Below, one piece after another: positions 1 through 9,487 of a stretch of 18,279 nucleotides of DNA. The translations under genes and the position numbers were made by a program. This DNA comes from Rhizophlyctis rosea (taxonomy: Eukaryota > Chytridiomycota > Chytridiomycetes > Rhizophlyctidales > Rhizophlyctidaceae), in the NCBI GenBank assembly GCA_027596075.1, contig JADGJC010000548.1, positions 1-18,279 of the forward strand, read 5' to 3'. Each line of letters begins with the position of its first letter. Positions within the stretch are counted from its first letter, which is position 1. Below the pieces are notes generated by a model. That model was not told where the DNA came from. It did no database searches and was given only the letters and a program-made list of their open reading frames with translations.

Positions 1-970
1 AACACTACACATAACCTACTTCGCCCCACTTTCAGACCTCTTTCACTCGCAACTCTCCCGCCTCCTCCCGCCCCCTTGTTCGCTCTCCAATCTTCCTCCG
101 CCTACCCCTCCCTCCTGCTCTTACCAGCATTCTGCATATCTTCTCTAGTGCGGAAGGGGTTGCTCAGGAATGGCTGTTGGTTTTTGCTCCAATCCTTCCC
201 CTTCTCAGTATTTGTTGCGGTTGTTCCCATCATCATGATGAACGTTCTTTTCAGATGTCCTCAAAACCGGATGGTGCAATGGCAGTCAATGACTTCACAG
301 TAAGGCAGAGAATGAAGAGACGGGCTGGGGAGAAAGAGTATTTGAGAGTGATTGGGGATAGTGGAAATGGTCGCGACTTTGATGAGCACATTGGCACACT
401 GGATTGCGGATTGAGGGGTTTTGGATGCGGGCGTAATTATCTCAGGTAATTTTCACTCTCACGTGTGAGCGGGGGTGAGCTTGACGTTGGAGATGAGCGT
501 AGGTAGCTTTCATTTCCATGTTCCATTTCTCTTCATGCTGCAACCACCCAACCTCGGGGGTGGCCTCTGAAGGGATCATCTTCACCCATTGTGTGCCCGA
601 CCTGCCATAGGACATAGGAACCATAGGAGGAGTGGAAGACGGCAACGCGCTGGACATTTAGACCCCCCACTGTGCTCACTAGTCCCCCCGTTCGTCCGAC
701 TCCTCCGAACATTCCGCATGTGGTGGAATATGCTGAATGTGGAAGGTTGGTAAAAGGTGGTCGAAGTGAAGGGCTTGCTTCGTCACTCCAGATGACAGAT
801 TTACAAGTTCACCGGATGGATGACCAGATTGGCCCCCGCATGAGCGGCATGACGACCGAGTCTGCCGAGTGTTCGAATCCTGTGGTGTTGCGGGCTCTTA
901 CTGCTCTTCTTCTTGCAAATGATGAGTCGCGTTTGTCACACTCATTGCACGCCACATATGCGCCACAGCT

Positions 971-1003
971 GTGCCGCAACAGTGCCACAACAGTGCCACA
1001 AAG
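971..1003. repeat. Short tandem repeat, three 11-nt units
   Basis: Three consecutive near-identical 11-nt units of the form GTGCCRCAACA start at 971, 982 and 993; the last differs in its final two bases. It lies in the gene-free left flank and has no evident function. Confidence 0.6.
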
Positions 1004-1887
1004 GATAGGCTCCCACTCTGCTCTTTTGTTGCACCCGTTTTTCCAAAAAAATTTCTACGGAAGAAGGAGTGCTAGGCTTTCGACAGAGCTACGTAACATG
1101 ATAGTATGGGTATGGAAATACATACGGTTGCCACTGACGATGAACAAATGTGGAAGTCCTCTGCTGACGCTTCCAGGAAATTCCCGCAGTTGAACATATG
1201 TTTCAAATCCTACCATAAGGCTCTGTGAGAAAGGAATCAATCTTGGAAAAAGTACGTTTCCCGCCCGTTCTTAATGGTCAATCCACCATTTGCTTCAGAA
1301 GTATGGTTACGGATATTGGCAGGTCCGAACTGTTTCAATTGGGTTGCGGATCCCTAAGACCTCGCCTTACGCGGCATCCAGACGTGCGGGCAAGTCCACA
1401 GGCTAGGTAGTATCTTGAAGCTCCTGCAAAAGGCTGCCTGCGGCTGACTCTCGGATGTTTTGGGCAACACAGCGGTGTTTGGATTCCTTGAATGTAATGT
1501 GTTGTTGGAGTTAGTGGAAGGTGCATTGATGGACAGTGAGGTGTGAAACGCGATGGAGTGGATTTGCGCCCCGTAATTCCGTCTTGTGTTGTTCAACACC
1601 CATCATCGCAACGCTAGCGCCTTTCAGCAACCATTTGGCGGAGCTTGCGGAGTTCCGAGATGCGGTTAGATCTTGCAAAGTGCACGGATGCTGTCAACGT
1701 TTGGTGATGTCGCACAAGTAGCCGCAAGCCGCTGCGCCTGAGACTTCGCCCAGGGTTGCCCAACGTTCCAAATATTTGAGCATAGAAAACAGATACGAAT
1801 GTCCAGACGTCGGCTGTGGCTTGAGAGAGGTGCGGCGCTTTATGAAAATCCGTAAGTAAATGCCCGGCTTTGGTGTCAAACTTCACA

Positions 1888-1895
1888 TATATAAA
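1888..1895 (+). promoter_or_regulatory. TATA box of the secreted-protein gene
   Basis: A textbook TATATAAA stands 137 bp upstream of the ATG at 2025. The bases between it and the ATG become rich in C and A with CAAC/CACC runs, as is common in fungal 5' leaders. This spacing would allow a leader of roughly 100 nt. It is the only clear TATA box in front of a gene in this window, which suggests strong or inducible expression of the small secreted protein. Confidence 0.65.
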
Positions 1896-2024
1896 TGGCC
1901 GTGGAGGAGGTCAAAAATCAAAAGCCCGACAAGCAGTCATTTTCCAGACTCTAAAGTCTCATCACTCCCGAACCCAAGTCCAACCAATCTCCCACCTCAC
2001 AACCCCACGCTTTCACAACTAAAC

Positions 2025-2351
2025 ATGCGCTCCCCAACCCTCCCCCTCCTCCTCACAACCCTCCTCATCACCACCTTCGCCGCCCCCGCCCCAGAACCTT
2101 CCACCGTCAGCCCCGCCGCTGGCCAAGGAATGGGCTCAACCAGCAGTGGTAGTTCAGGCGCCGCGGGAGGTACCACCGGTATGGTCAGCGCTCCATCTTC
2201 CTGCACACCGGGCGCGTACAAATGCCTTAGTGATTCTGGCCGTGGCATCCGATACCTCCATTGTAATGGCAGCAAGAAGTGGATTGCGCAGTTGTGTGCG
2301 CCCGGGACGGTGTGTTATACTAAGGGGTCGGGGATTTTGTGTGATCGTTAG
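2025..2351 (+). CDS. Small secreted cysteine-rich protein, CBM19-like chitin-binding
   Basis: A single-exon gene for 108 residues. The ATG at 2025 is chosen because it opens a clear signal peptide (hydrophobic Leu/Thr core at residues 6-18, likely cut near Ala19/Ala20) and follows a TATA box and leader; the same frame is open further upstream. Residues 21-58 are a low-complexity Pro/Ser/Gly/Thr linker. Residues 60-106 hold six cysteines (60, 67, 80, 91, 97, 106; spacing 6-12-10-5-8) with an aromatic-rich core, a layout like fungal CBM19 chitin-binding modules. Family knowledge suggests an extracellular protein binding chitin or a related polymer, in the cell wall or as a secreted effector; there is no catalytic domain. 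It is convergent with the reductase gene. The secreted Cys-rich nature is seen directly; the CBM19 assignment is by pattern only. Confidence 0.85.
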   Translation: MRSPTLPLLLTTLLITTFAAPAPEPSTVSPAAGQGMGSTSSGSSGAAGGTTGMVSAPSSCTPGAYKCLSDSGRGIRYLHCNGSKKWIAQLCAPGTVCYTKGSGILCDR

Positions 2352-2575
2352 GGGGGTGGGTGGTGGGTTGGGTAGTTTGTAGCGGCTTGTAAACTGTGAT
2401 GCGAGCATTGTTGAGGAGGGAGGGTTCGGTTCCATATAGACTATGTAACGCATGTAGAGGAGTATGCATTTGTACTACCCTTTTTGTTATCTTTTCTAAT
2501 GCATTGATATGATATGTTTGTATGTCTATTACCATCTTTACGCCTCAAAATGATTCCGGCACGCACAAAGATGTT
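2352..2575. other. Convergent 3' intergenic spacer
   Basis: Only 224 bp separate the stop codons of two converging genes. No canonical AATAAA is seen in either direction, only AT-rich stretches near 2470-2530. The 3' untranslated regions may well overlap as antisense transcripts. Confidence 0.6.
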
Positions 2576-4222
2576 TCACACTTCCCAAGACTCGACCTCA
2601 ACAGGCACACCCCCCGCATCTAAACTCTTCCGTCCCGCCTCCAAAATGGCCGTCGTAACAGCCGTAGCCCTCACAGTCGGCAAACTGGTTTCGAAATCCT
2701 CGACTTGCGCCCTCCCTTCTTTGATAGCTAAACACGCATCACCCCACGCCTCGATACTCATATGGCTGTAACAGTTCTGGCCGGCGTAGTAGCCTCGCGC
2801 GTCGGGAGCGTATCTCATGTAGAGAGGGTTAGGCGACATGTATCCGTTATCGTCGGTCGTGACGTCGTATCCGCGGTGCGCTTGGTCGCAGCGGATTTCG
2901 CCGTTGTGGCCCATGTAGTGGATTCGTTGGTGGGTGTGAGTTTCCGATTTGGGCGCAATCCAGGAGGCGGTGTAGATTGCTGTGCCCGTGCTACCGGATT
3001 TGTTGTTACGGTAGCGGGTCATGAGGGTTATTGTGTCTTCGGTGCCGGGGGCGCAGGAGTAGGGTTCGGAGGTTGCGACGCCGGTTGAGGCGGAGGCTGT
3101 GACTGTTAGGGGGGTTGCAATGTCTTGGATTGCCCAGGTGTGGATGTCGATGTGGTGGGAGTTTAGGTCTGGGTGGGCGGTGGTGGTGTTTGTTACTGAG
3201 ATGAGATTGGTGTTTGGTGGAGGGGAAATGCACTTACAGTAGGAGATGTCCGAGCTTACACCCGCCCAGCTCTTGAACACCTGGAGCTGGAACTTTGGTT
3301 GAGCCATCCAGGAGGTGAAGTACGAAAAGTCTCCAAATGTGCGGATGCGTGCCACGGCGTCAGCTGCAGGGCATATTGTTAGTCTTTTGTAGTTTTCCGT
3401 CCTGAAGGAGTCCGGCAACGCTTACCGTAGATCGGGTCAAACCTCTTATGGAATTCGACCATACACAAAACGTTATTCCTCTTCGCTTCGGCGATGAGGA
3501 TCTTTTGTTCTGCCAACGTCTTTGCGGCGGGTTTCGTGATCAACTGTTGGGTGCGCTTATTTCAGAAATTGTCCGGAAGAAAACCATTACCTTCAGACTT
3601 GTTACTCACCACATGCAGACCCCTTCGGATGGCGTACAAGGCAATGTCAAAGTGTGTGTCGTCAGGAGTGAAGATGGTCACACCGTCTCCCGGGGTCATG
3701 TTGTCAATGGCCGCTTTGTCTGTTGTGATATGTGTGTCAATGAAACCGCCCCACTGACCCCTCCGACGCATTCGCTTCCTAGTTTCCACACGAATTCCAA
3801 TCCTGCACACTCACAAGCCTCAGCATCTCTCGCGACGTCGTCTGGAACAGTGAATTCAACCTCCGGCGAGATGTCTTTGTAAACGGAAAATTGCGTCTTC
3901 AAATGCTCCCTGATAGCAGCATTGCGCTTTCCGGTGGTAGCGCACATGCTGATTTTGCCGATCTTGCCGCGGCGACTGTTGAATTGCGAGAGACTCCATT
4001 AGCAAATGTGCACTCACTGTGATTATTTGCCCAAGGTGCTGCAGAAGCATGCCGCTAACCATTCACTCACCGCATGTCAGCAAGGACCAGGAAGACGACG
4101 CCTTTCGACTTGTCAGATTTTGAGGCACCCATTTGGGTGTACCCGGTGGTGTACTCTCCGGCACCAACCATGAGGACGTTGAGCTTCCTCGCTGCCGTTT
4201 CGTTGGGGATGCCTGCTGCCAT
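2576..4222 (-). CDS. Gfo/Idh/MocA oxidoreductase, D-galacturonate reductase-like
   Basis: Six exons (transcript order): 4222-4071, 3975-3815, 3719-3610, 3543-3426, 3363-3238, 3168-2576; introns of 95, 95, 66, 62 and 69 nt, all GT..AG. They join to 1,260 nt, 419 residues. The ATG at 4222 directly precedes the Rossmann strand. Residues 14-27 carry the dinucleotide loop G-A-G-E-Y-T-T-G, a GxGxxxxG variant. Residues 51-61 are [11 protein letters not shown], and 144-146 (T-K-P) stand where the family has its E-K-P lysine motif. E-F-H-K-R-F-D lies at 171-177 and N-S-H-H-I-D-I-H at 225-232, the likely substrate and catalytic side. Family knowledge: an NAD(P)H-dependent cytosolic oxidoreductase. The overall pattern resembles fungal D-galacturonate reductases of the GaaA/Gar2 type, which reduce D-galacturonate to L-galactonate in pectin use. 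The family is clear; the substrate is an inference. It is divergent from a sugar porter, which supports a catabolic role. Confidence 0.9.
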
Positions 4223-4690
4223 GGTTGCGTGGTTTGAGGATGAGCTGAAAATGACCTCTTTGGAGCTTTTTGCAGAGAATCGACGAGAGACGTTGAAATA
4301 GAAATGGTCAGGAAGATTTCGACTTTCAATTTTCAGAAGTTTTCACGTGCTGACAACCCCTGGTTGATGAAGGTCATCGCCACATCAATCATTGTTCGTG
4401 TCCGTCCCCCCACTCCTGTCCTCCTCTTACTTCATACTCCTGCCTCGGCCCCTGCCGACCTGACCCCCAACCTTATTAGTCACTCTTGATGCTGTGGTTG
4501 TCAGGGAGTTATGATCTGCAATAGTGGGGGGCGTGAAAACGGGGGGCATAGTCAGCTGACTGCGGCGGGGGGCGTCCCGGTGTGTGTCGCCGAGATGACA
4601 AGATGACAACCCCTTGCACAAGGCGGATATATTCCAGTCATGCGCATTCAGCATAAGAGTGTAACACAGATATGAGTCAATTCCATCCAC

Positions 4691-4716
4691 CACCTTCACC
4701 ACCTTCAACCACCTTC
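4691..4716. repeat. CACCTTCA-type microsatellite
   Basis: Three imperfect tandem copies of CACCTTCA(A/C)C lie in the divergent promoter region, with a related CACCTTCC at about 4729. The + strand here is purely C, A and T, so it may be a nucleosome-poor or slippage-prone tract. Confidence 0.55.
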
Positions 4717-4841
4717 CGGATCCCTTGGCACCTTCCATTCGGTGGGTGGCTTTTGAAAGCATCTCCTTCCACAATCGTGGATTTCCCTTGTTCTTTGATT
4801 CTATCGGAGCCTCGGAGGGTGACATCGGAGGTGTGGCCGTA

Positions 4842-4849
4842 ACACGTGT
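4842..4849. promoter_or_regulatory. Palindromic E-box, ACACGTGT
   Basis: A perfect 8-bp palindrome with a CACGTG core lies 620 bp upstream of the reductase ATG and about 1 kb upstream of the permease ATG. CACGTG is bound by bHLH factors in fungi. The motif is short and its function is inferred only. Confidence 0.3.
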
Positions 4850-5417
4850 CGGTCGTCATCAGTTGATTGCCAACCAAACTGCGCCACATCGCCATCGCCT
4901 CCCCGTGAACTCCCTTCCATCCATCTTCCCCTTGCCGGGTGGCCTTTGCACGCCGAGGACCGACCTACCTACTGGTGCGTATTATCCCTCAAACATCTCC
5001 CCTTCTCCGACCCATCCATCTGTTGAAGAAGCTGCCATATCGTCTGAGTGAGCATGCTCTATGAAGAGAAATGGTGGTGTGAGGCAGGAAATGGAAGCCC
5101 GTGGCTTACACGCCGAGCTGTTGACTCCCCGCTGTCACTCCCACCAGTCATGCTTCCTACTCGGGCAAGACCTTCCACACATCACATGCAAAGGCGGCAA
5201 CTTCCGCCACTTTTACAACAATCTCCTTTGAATGGCAAGATTGCCTGCATTCAAGGGGTGGAGGGTGGCTCGCATAGTGGGTGGCTTGTTTACGCCAGGG
5301 ACTTGTAGCCTCGAACAACAAACACCCTTGGAGGCATGAGTTCCTTTGATGCACTTGCAAGTAGCTAAGGAAGTGTCATGAAACCACACACTGATCGGGG
5401 TTTGACTTTCACGGATT

Positions 5418-5425
5418 ATTGGCGG
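5418..5425 (-). promoter_or_regulatory. CCGCCAAT element, CCAAT-box or galacturonate-response-like site
   Basis: On the minus strand this reads CCGCCAAT, preceded by A. It is a CCAAT box, and it also matches eight of nine positions of TCCNCCAAT, the element reported for galacturonate-responsive promoters in filamentous ascomycetes (GaaR type). It is about 450 bp upstream of the permease ATG, in the promoter region shared with a reductase of that pathway type. One copy of an 8-bp word is weak evidence. Confidence 0.35.
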
Positions 5426-5875
5426 TTAGAGTCTGTTAGACTCCCATTTTTCACGTTCTGTGATCAGCTGTCCAGGCTCGGTCCAGGGTTTCCTGTTGGT
5501 GAAAGCCGTCCACCCCTGCATTTTGAGAAGTCGGGAGCAAAAAGACCACGAGGAGGCTGAGAGGTTGCCTCCTACTGCCACTCATGTGGTTTCAATACAT
5601 TCATTGACAGGCAGCGGAAGTTTGGGAGCCAAGGTAAATCACGCGTCCCATGGACGCAACTGTGATTTGCCGCTGACGAAGAGATAGACTTGTTTACACC
5701 TTATAACCTGACAGCCGCCCGCTATCATTCACGCAGCAGGCCTGCCGGCTTGAACAAGTTCTCCTTCAATACTTTCTGTACCTCATTCCACACTTGCTGC
5801 CTCAGGTCCATCCAACATAATCCTAGTCCATCTCATCCATCTCCATTAGCACCTGACAATTCGACACTCGCGAAA

Positions 5876-7804
5876 ATGGGAGGAGGAGGCGACGTCGGCA
5901 CGCACGTCAACGTGTTTGAATTGCAACGAAAATTCGAGTCCATTTCGCCAGACGTCAAGAAGCCGGGCCATGCCTACATCATTATGCTGACGGCTTTTGC
6001 TGGGTTGGGAGGGTTTTTGTTTGGGTGTAAGTAGGCTGCCTTTGATCGTGTCTTTCGTTTTGAGTACGCGGTTGACAAATGACACCCGTTCCTTTCACAC
6101 AGATGACGTCGGAGTAGTAGGCTCCCTCTTCGCCATGCCCGCCTTCAAACAAACCATGTACGGAACGGAAACTCCCGACCCTACAACCTTTGCATTCGAT
6201 CAAGGCTGGATCGTATCCTTCTTTGCCCTCGGTGCTGCCGTCGGGGCGTTCTTGAACGGGTGGTTGTCCGATGTCATTGGCAGGAAGAAAACCATCATTG
6301 TGGGCGCGGTGTTGTTCTTGCTTGGTGGCGGATTGCAGGCTGGTGCGATTTCTATCCCGATGTTGTATGTTGGACGCTGTTTGGCTGGGTTGAGTATTGG
6401 GGCTTTGTCGGTGAGTGTTTGATGCGAAACTTTTTGCTAATCACTGCCGCGCTAATTGACTCACGTATACCAACCAGATGATCATCCCCCTCTACCAAGC
6501 CGAAATGGCCCCCCCAGCCGTCCGCGGCCGCCTCGTCTCCCTAAATCAACTCCTAATCGTCACCGGCGTCGCAGCTTCCTTCTGGTTCGACTACGCAACT
6601 CAAGCCACCATCCCACACTCCGCCTGGGCTTTCCGTCACCCCCTCCTAGCCCAATGTTACGTCGCTGGCATCCTCCTCATCGGGATGCTCTTCATGCCCG
6701 AATCCGTGCGGTTCCTGTTGAAGAAGAATCAGAATGAGCAGGCGTTGAAGAACTTGGCGTTTATTAGACAATTGCCGGTGGATAATTTGTATGTCCAGTA
6801 TGAGTTTGAGGAGATTAGGACTGTTGTTGATGGGGAGAAGCTTTTGCCTTCGGGACGGTGGGTGGAGTTGTTTGGGCCTGAGATGAGGAGGAGGGTTGCT
6901 GTGGGAGTGTTTTTGCAGCTGTTCCAGCAACTGGGAGGCACGAATGCTACGACGTACTATGCTACTACTTTCTGTAAGTTTATGTTTATGCCTCTGTGTC
7001 GTCTGCGCCCGCGCTTTCCGTCCACTTACACTCTCCCTCTCAAAACCCCTTCACAGACGGCCTCCTAGGCTTCGCCGACCCAAACATGAAACTCCTCCTC
7101 CAAGGCTTCTATGGTGTCGTCAAAATTGTCCTCACAATCCCCGCTCTCCTGTGGCTCGACAAATGGGGTCGTCGCAAGTTCCTCATGATTGGCGGAATTG
7201 GCATGGCGCTTAATCAACTGGCACTTGGCATTATGATCCGTGTAGTCGCTGGCGACTGTCACTCTGATGCGTGTACTAAAGCGGCGTTTGCGAATCATGC
7301 TGCGTTGGGACCGTTGGGAGTTTTTTTCTTGTGGTTTTATATTAGTTGGTATGCGTGGAGTTGGGGACCTATTCGTAAGTGTTGAATGTAACTGGAAAGT
7401 CAGTGGACATTCTGGCTAGCATTGGTTGCATGACTAACACCACCCCCTCCTTCGCACACACAGCCTGGGTCTACATCGCCGAAATCTACCCTCTCCGCCA
7501 CCGCGCTAAAGCCATCGCTCTCGCCGCCGCCTTCGACTGGATCGGCAACTTTGCCGTCGGGCAACTTGTCCCGAACTGGATCAGTCGCAATAACTATGGA
7601 CCGTTCTTCTTCTTCTTTTCTACGTGTACTTTTATGGTTATTGTGACGTACCTTTTTGTGCCGGAGACGAAGGATGTAGCGCTTGAGGAGATGGATGCGC
7701 TTTTTGAGGGTGGTGTGAGGGTTGGTGGGCGGGGTGGGAGGGCGGAGGGTGGAGCGGATGTGGAGGATTTGGCGGTTGAGGGTGGTGGGGTTAAAACTAA
7801 GTAG
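5876..7804 (+). CDS. MFS sugar porter (hexose or sugar-acid permease)
   Basis: Five exons: 5876-6026, 6103-6410, 6478-6973, 7057-7374, 7464-7804; introns of 76, 67, 83 and 89 nt, all GT..AG. They join to 1,614 nt, 537 residues. The protein shows the sugar-porter signature set in order: G-Y-D-x-G in helix 1 (50-54), D-V-I-G-R-K-K between helices 2 and 3 (107-113), a G-R-x-x-x-G-L-S-like helix 4 (141-149), I-P-L-Y-Q-A-E-M-A-P (156-165), P-E-S-V-R-F-L before the central loop (227-233), Q-L-F-Q-Q-L-G-G-T-N-A-x-x-Y-Y in helix 7 (300-314), D-K-W-G-R-R-K (353-359), P-W-V-Y-I-A-E-I-Y-P (425-434) and P-E-T-K-D (491-495) after helix 12. This is the complete 12-helix architecture of a plasma-membrane proton-coupled or facilitative sugar transporter. 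The C-terminal tail (506-537) is Gly/Arg/Val-rich and probably disordered. Substrate cannot be read from motifs; the divergent reductase suggests a sugar acid. Start chosen by leader context and standard N-terminal length. Confidence 0.93.
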
Positions 7805-9487
7805 GGAAGGGTGGAGTGGGGCTCGCGGCTTTCGGATGGTAGAATAGTACATTGTTTGCTATGTTTTTTCTTCTTTGCTTTTCTGTAATTACTACGTATA
7901 CCGTTTGAGAACGGAGAAATTTTGAATGTTTTCTATGTTCAACCATACCAATTCCTGGTTATCAATCCTGATTGTTCTATCGTTCGCTGCCACCTGAGGT
8001 CCTACGCTGTTGTAGAGACTTTTTTTGCAGCCTTCGTCAATCATCATTTCGAAAGCCTGGTACTTTGCCCGTAAAATGACAGTCATTGTGATCTCACTGC
8101 GCAGCAAGCGCTGTTTTTTGCAAGCTTTGACACCTGCAAGTGCAGTACCGGATCGTCTGCACGAGCATGTCGGAAAAAGATTTGATCAGGGAGCTGGAGA
8201 TGGGTGGATACAAATGTGAGGAGTTGTGCAAGACAAATGATGAGACGTACGGTTGGTATGTGGGAGTCGTCATTGTTTGAGCTTGGAACATATGATAACA
8301 GAGCGCCAGACCAGTCTCAAAAAAGTAGAACGCCCCTTTAAAGAGGATCATTTACGTAGCAGAACATTTGGAGCTTTGCAAAACCTGACAGAAAGAAAGG
8401 CGCTGACACAAAGAAAGGATGCATGTTACCACATGCGGCTGTGGGAGAAGTAGTAACCGAGCAGCAAGAGTGTCCACACTGAAGAATATATACAATTGCT
8501 TTGAGATAGTTATACATGCTTTTCTTGTGGATGGGACGAGAACCCTGTGGGATACGTTGTCGGCTTACTGACCGCTTGTCGATATGAGCTTTCGGGCATG
8601 AACGCAAAACAGGAGGGGACGGTAGTAAGACATGTGTGGCGACATGTGAGCTGATCACGCCTTTGACCTGCATTGCTACTTTTGCTGCTGGGCGGTTTTG
8701 ACTTGGGTGTCACGGAAAGCGCCGTGATATGGGGTATTGTTTGCCTCTTTGTTGCAGACAAGTCAAGTGTCCAGGTGTGAACATGTTTACCCACGTCAAC
8801 GTCCCCAATTTGCCCGATGTCGCCCATTTGCGTGGAAATCTTCCTTATAGCACCCTTCATTTTTCACCCAAACCGTGGTTGAGAGGAGTTGATGTGCATT
8901 GCCCGGCATTAGCGGCTCACTTGTAAGCCTAGTCCTTTCATGTTGGTGTACGATTGGAGTGAATGGAAAGTCCGTGCAGGCCAAATAGCCATGCTACCTA
9001 TGCACTATCCATTGTTTTCACATGATTCATTTTGTGCTGGCGAGGTGGGTTGGGAGAAGAGCGCGTTCAAGGGTCCGGGCCAGTGGTTTTGTCACTGTGC
9101 CTCCCAAGACGAAAGATGAACCACAACGAAATCGGAGGACGGTGCTACAGGTAACAACAAATTGCCATATCGAACCACATGGTGGATGCCGTTTTGGTGT
9201 CAAAGTGGGACTGCGGTGGCACAAACCCACAACCTTGCGTGCATATTTGGGATGTCGTTGTTGTGAAAGTTTTGTGGGAAGAGTTTTCCCAGAGTGCGCT
9301 CCACAGTTTTCTGGAGGTGGACGCAGCCATTTCCATCTTCTCTGAAAGCCCCTTCTGGCCCATTGCGCTGCAATTTGACGTGGGGGTTGAAGTGAAACGC
9401 CAACAGGGCCGACGTCGTGACGGTGTATCTCGACGAAACCTCTCCCTCCCATTGCGGCGCGGAATCACTCGCTGACCTGGAAGAGAG
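7805..9487. other. Intergenic region, no supported gene
   Basis: A 1.68-kb stretch between the permease and the TIR gene. The first ~120 bp are T-rich and probably the permease 3' UTR. Several frames of 100-141 codons exist on the minus strand (8338-8673, 8510-8860, 9027-9452), but they overlap one another in different frames and show no family motif, so I treat them as chance. The right end must contain the TIR gene promoter; no TATA box or other decisive element is seen. Confidence 0.55.

Larger units (their letters stand above)
1..2024. other. Gene-free left flank, no supported gene
   Basis: I see no convincing gene here. The first 130 bases are strongly pyrimidine-rich on the + strand, like a fungal 5' leader or exon start, but no frame continues into a recognisable protein. 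The longest open frame (672-1193, +) opens with GTG, has its first ATG only at 792, and shows no family motif. A short direct repeat of three 11-nt units lies at 971-1003. The last ~140 bases hold the promoter and leader of the secreted-protein gene. Remote or degraded coding sequence cannot be excluded without a homology search. Confidence 0.6.
4223..5875. other. Divergent intergenic region between reductase and permease
   Basis: This 1.65-kb stretch separates two head-to-head genes and must hold both promoters. No open frame in it looks like a protein. Visible elements are an 8-bp palindromic E-box (4842-4849), a CCGCCAAT element on the minus strand (5418-5425), a CACCTTC microsatellite (4691-4716) and recurring GGGTGGC-type words near 4742, 4937, 5263 and 5277. 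The last ~120 bp before the permease ATG form a pyrimidine-rich leader. A 5'-UTR intron there is possible but not demonstrable. Confidence 0.6.

Noticed and set aside
177..449. Open frame with a plausible acceptor (TTTTCAG before ATG at about 255)
   Set aside because: No upstream exon or downstream continuation could be found, and the 60-odd residues match no family I know.
460..465. CACGTG E-box in the left flank
   Set aside because: A 6-bp word expected several times by chance in 18 kb, and not near the start of any supported gene.
875..891. GTTCGAATCC resembling a tRNA B box
   Set aside because: The flanking bases do not form a T-arm stem (CGAGT against CTGTG), and no A box or acceptor stem fits.
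672..1193. Open frame of 173 codons on the + strand
   Set aside because: It opens with GTG, its first ATG is at 792, and neither the composition nor any motif supports a gene. No leader or splice signals join it to other frames.
8338..8860. Two overlapping minus-strand frames of 111 and 116 codons
   Set aside because: They overlap each other in different frames, show no motifs and lack the C-to-G codon drift of the certain genes.
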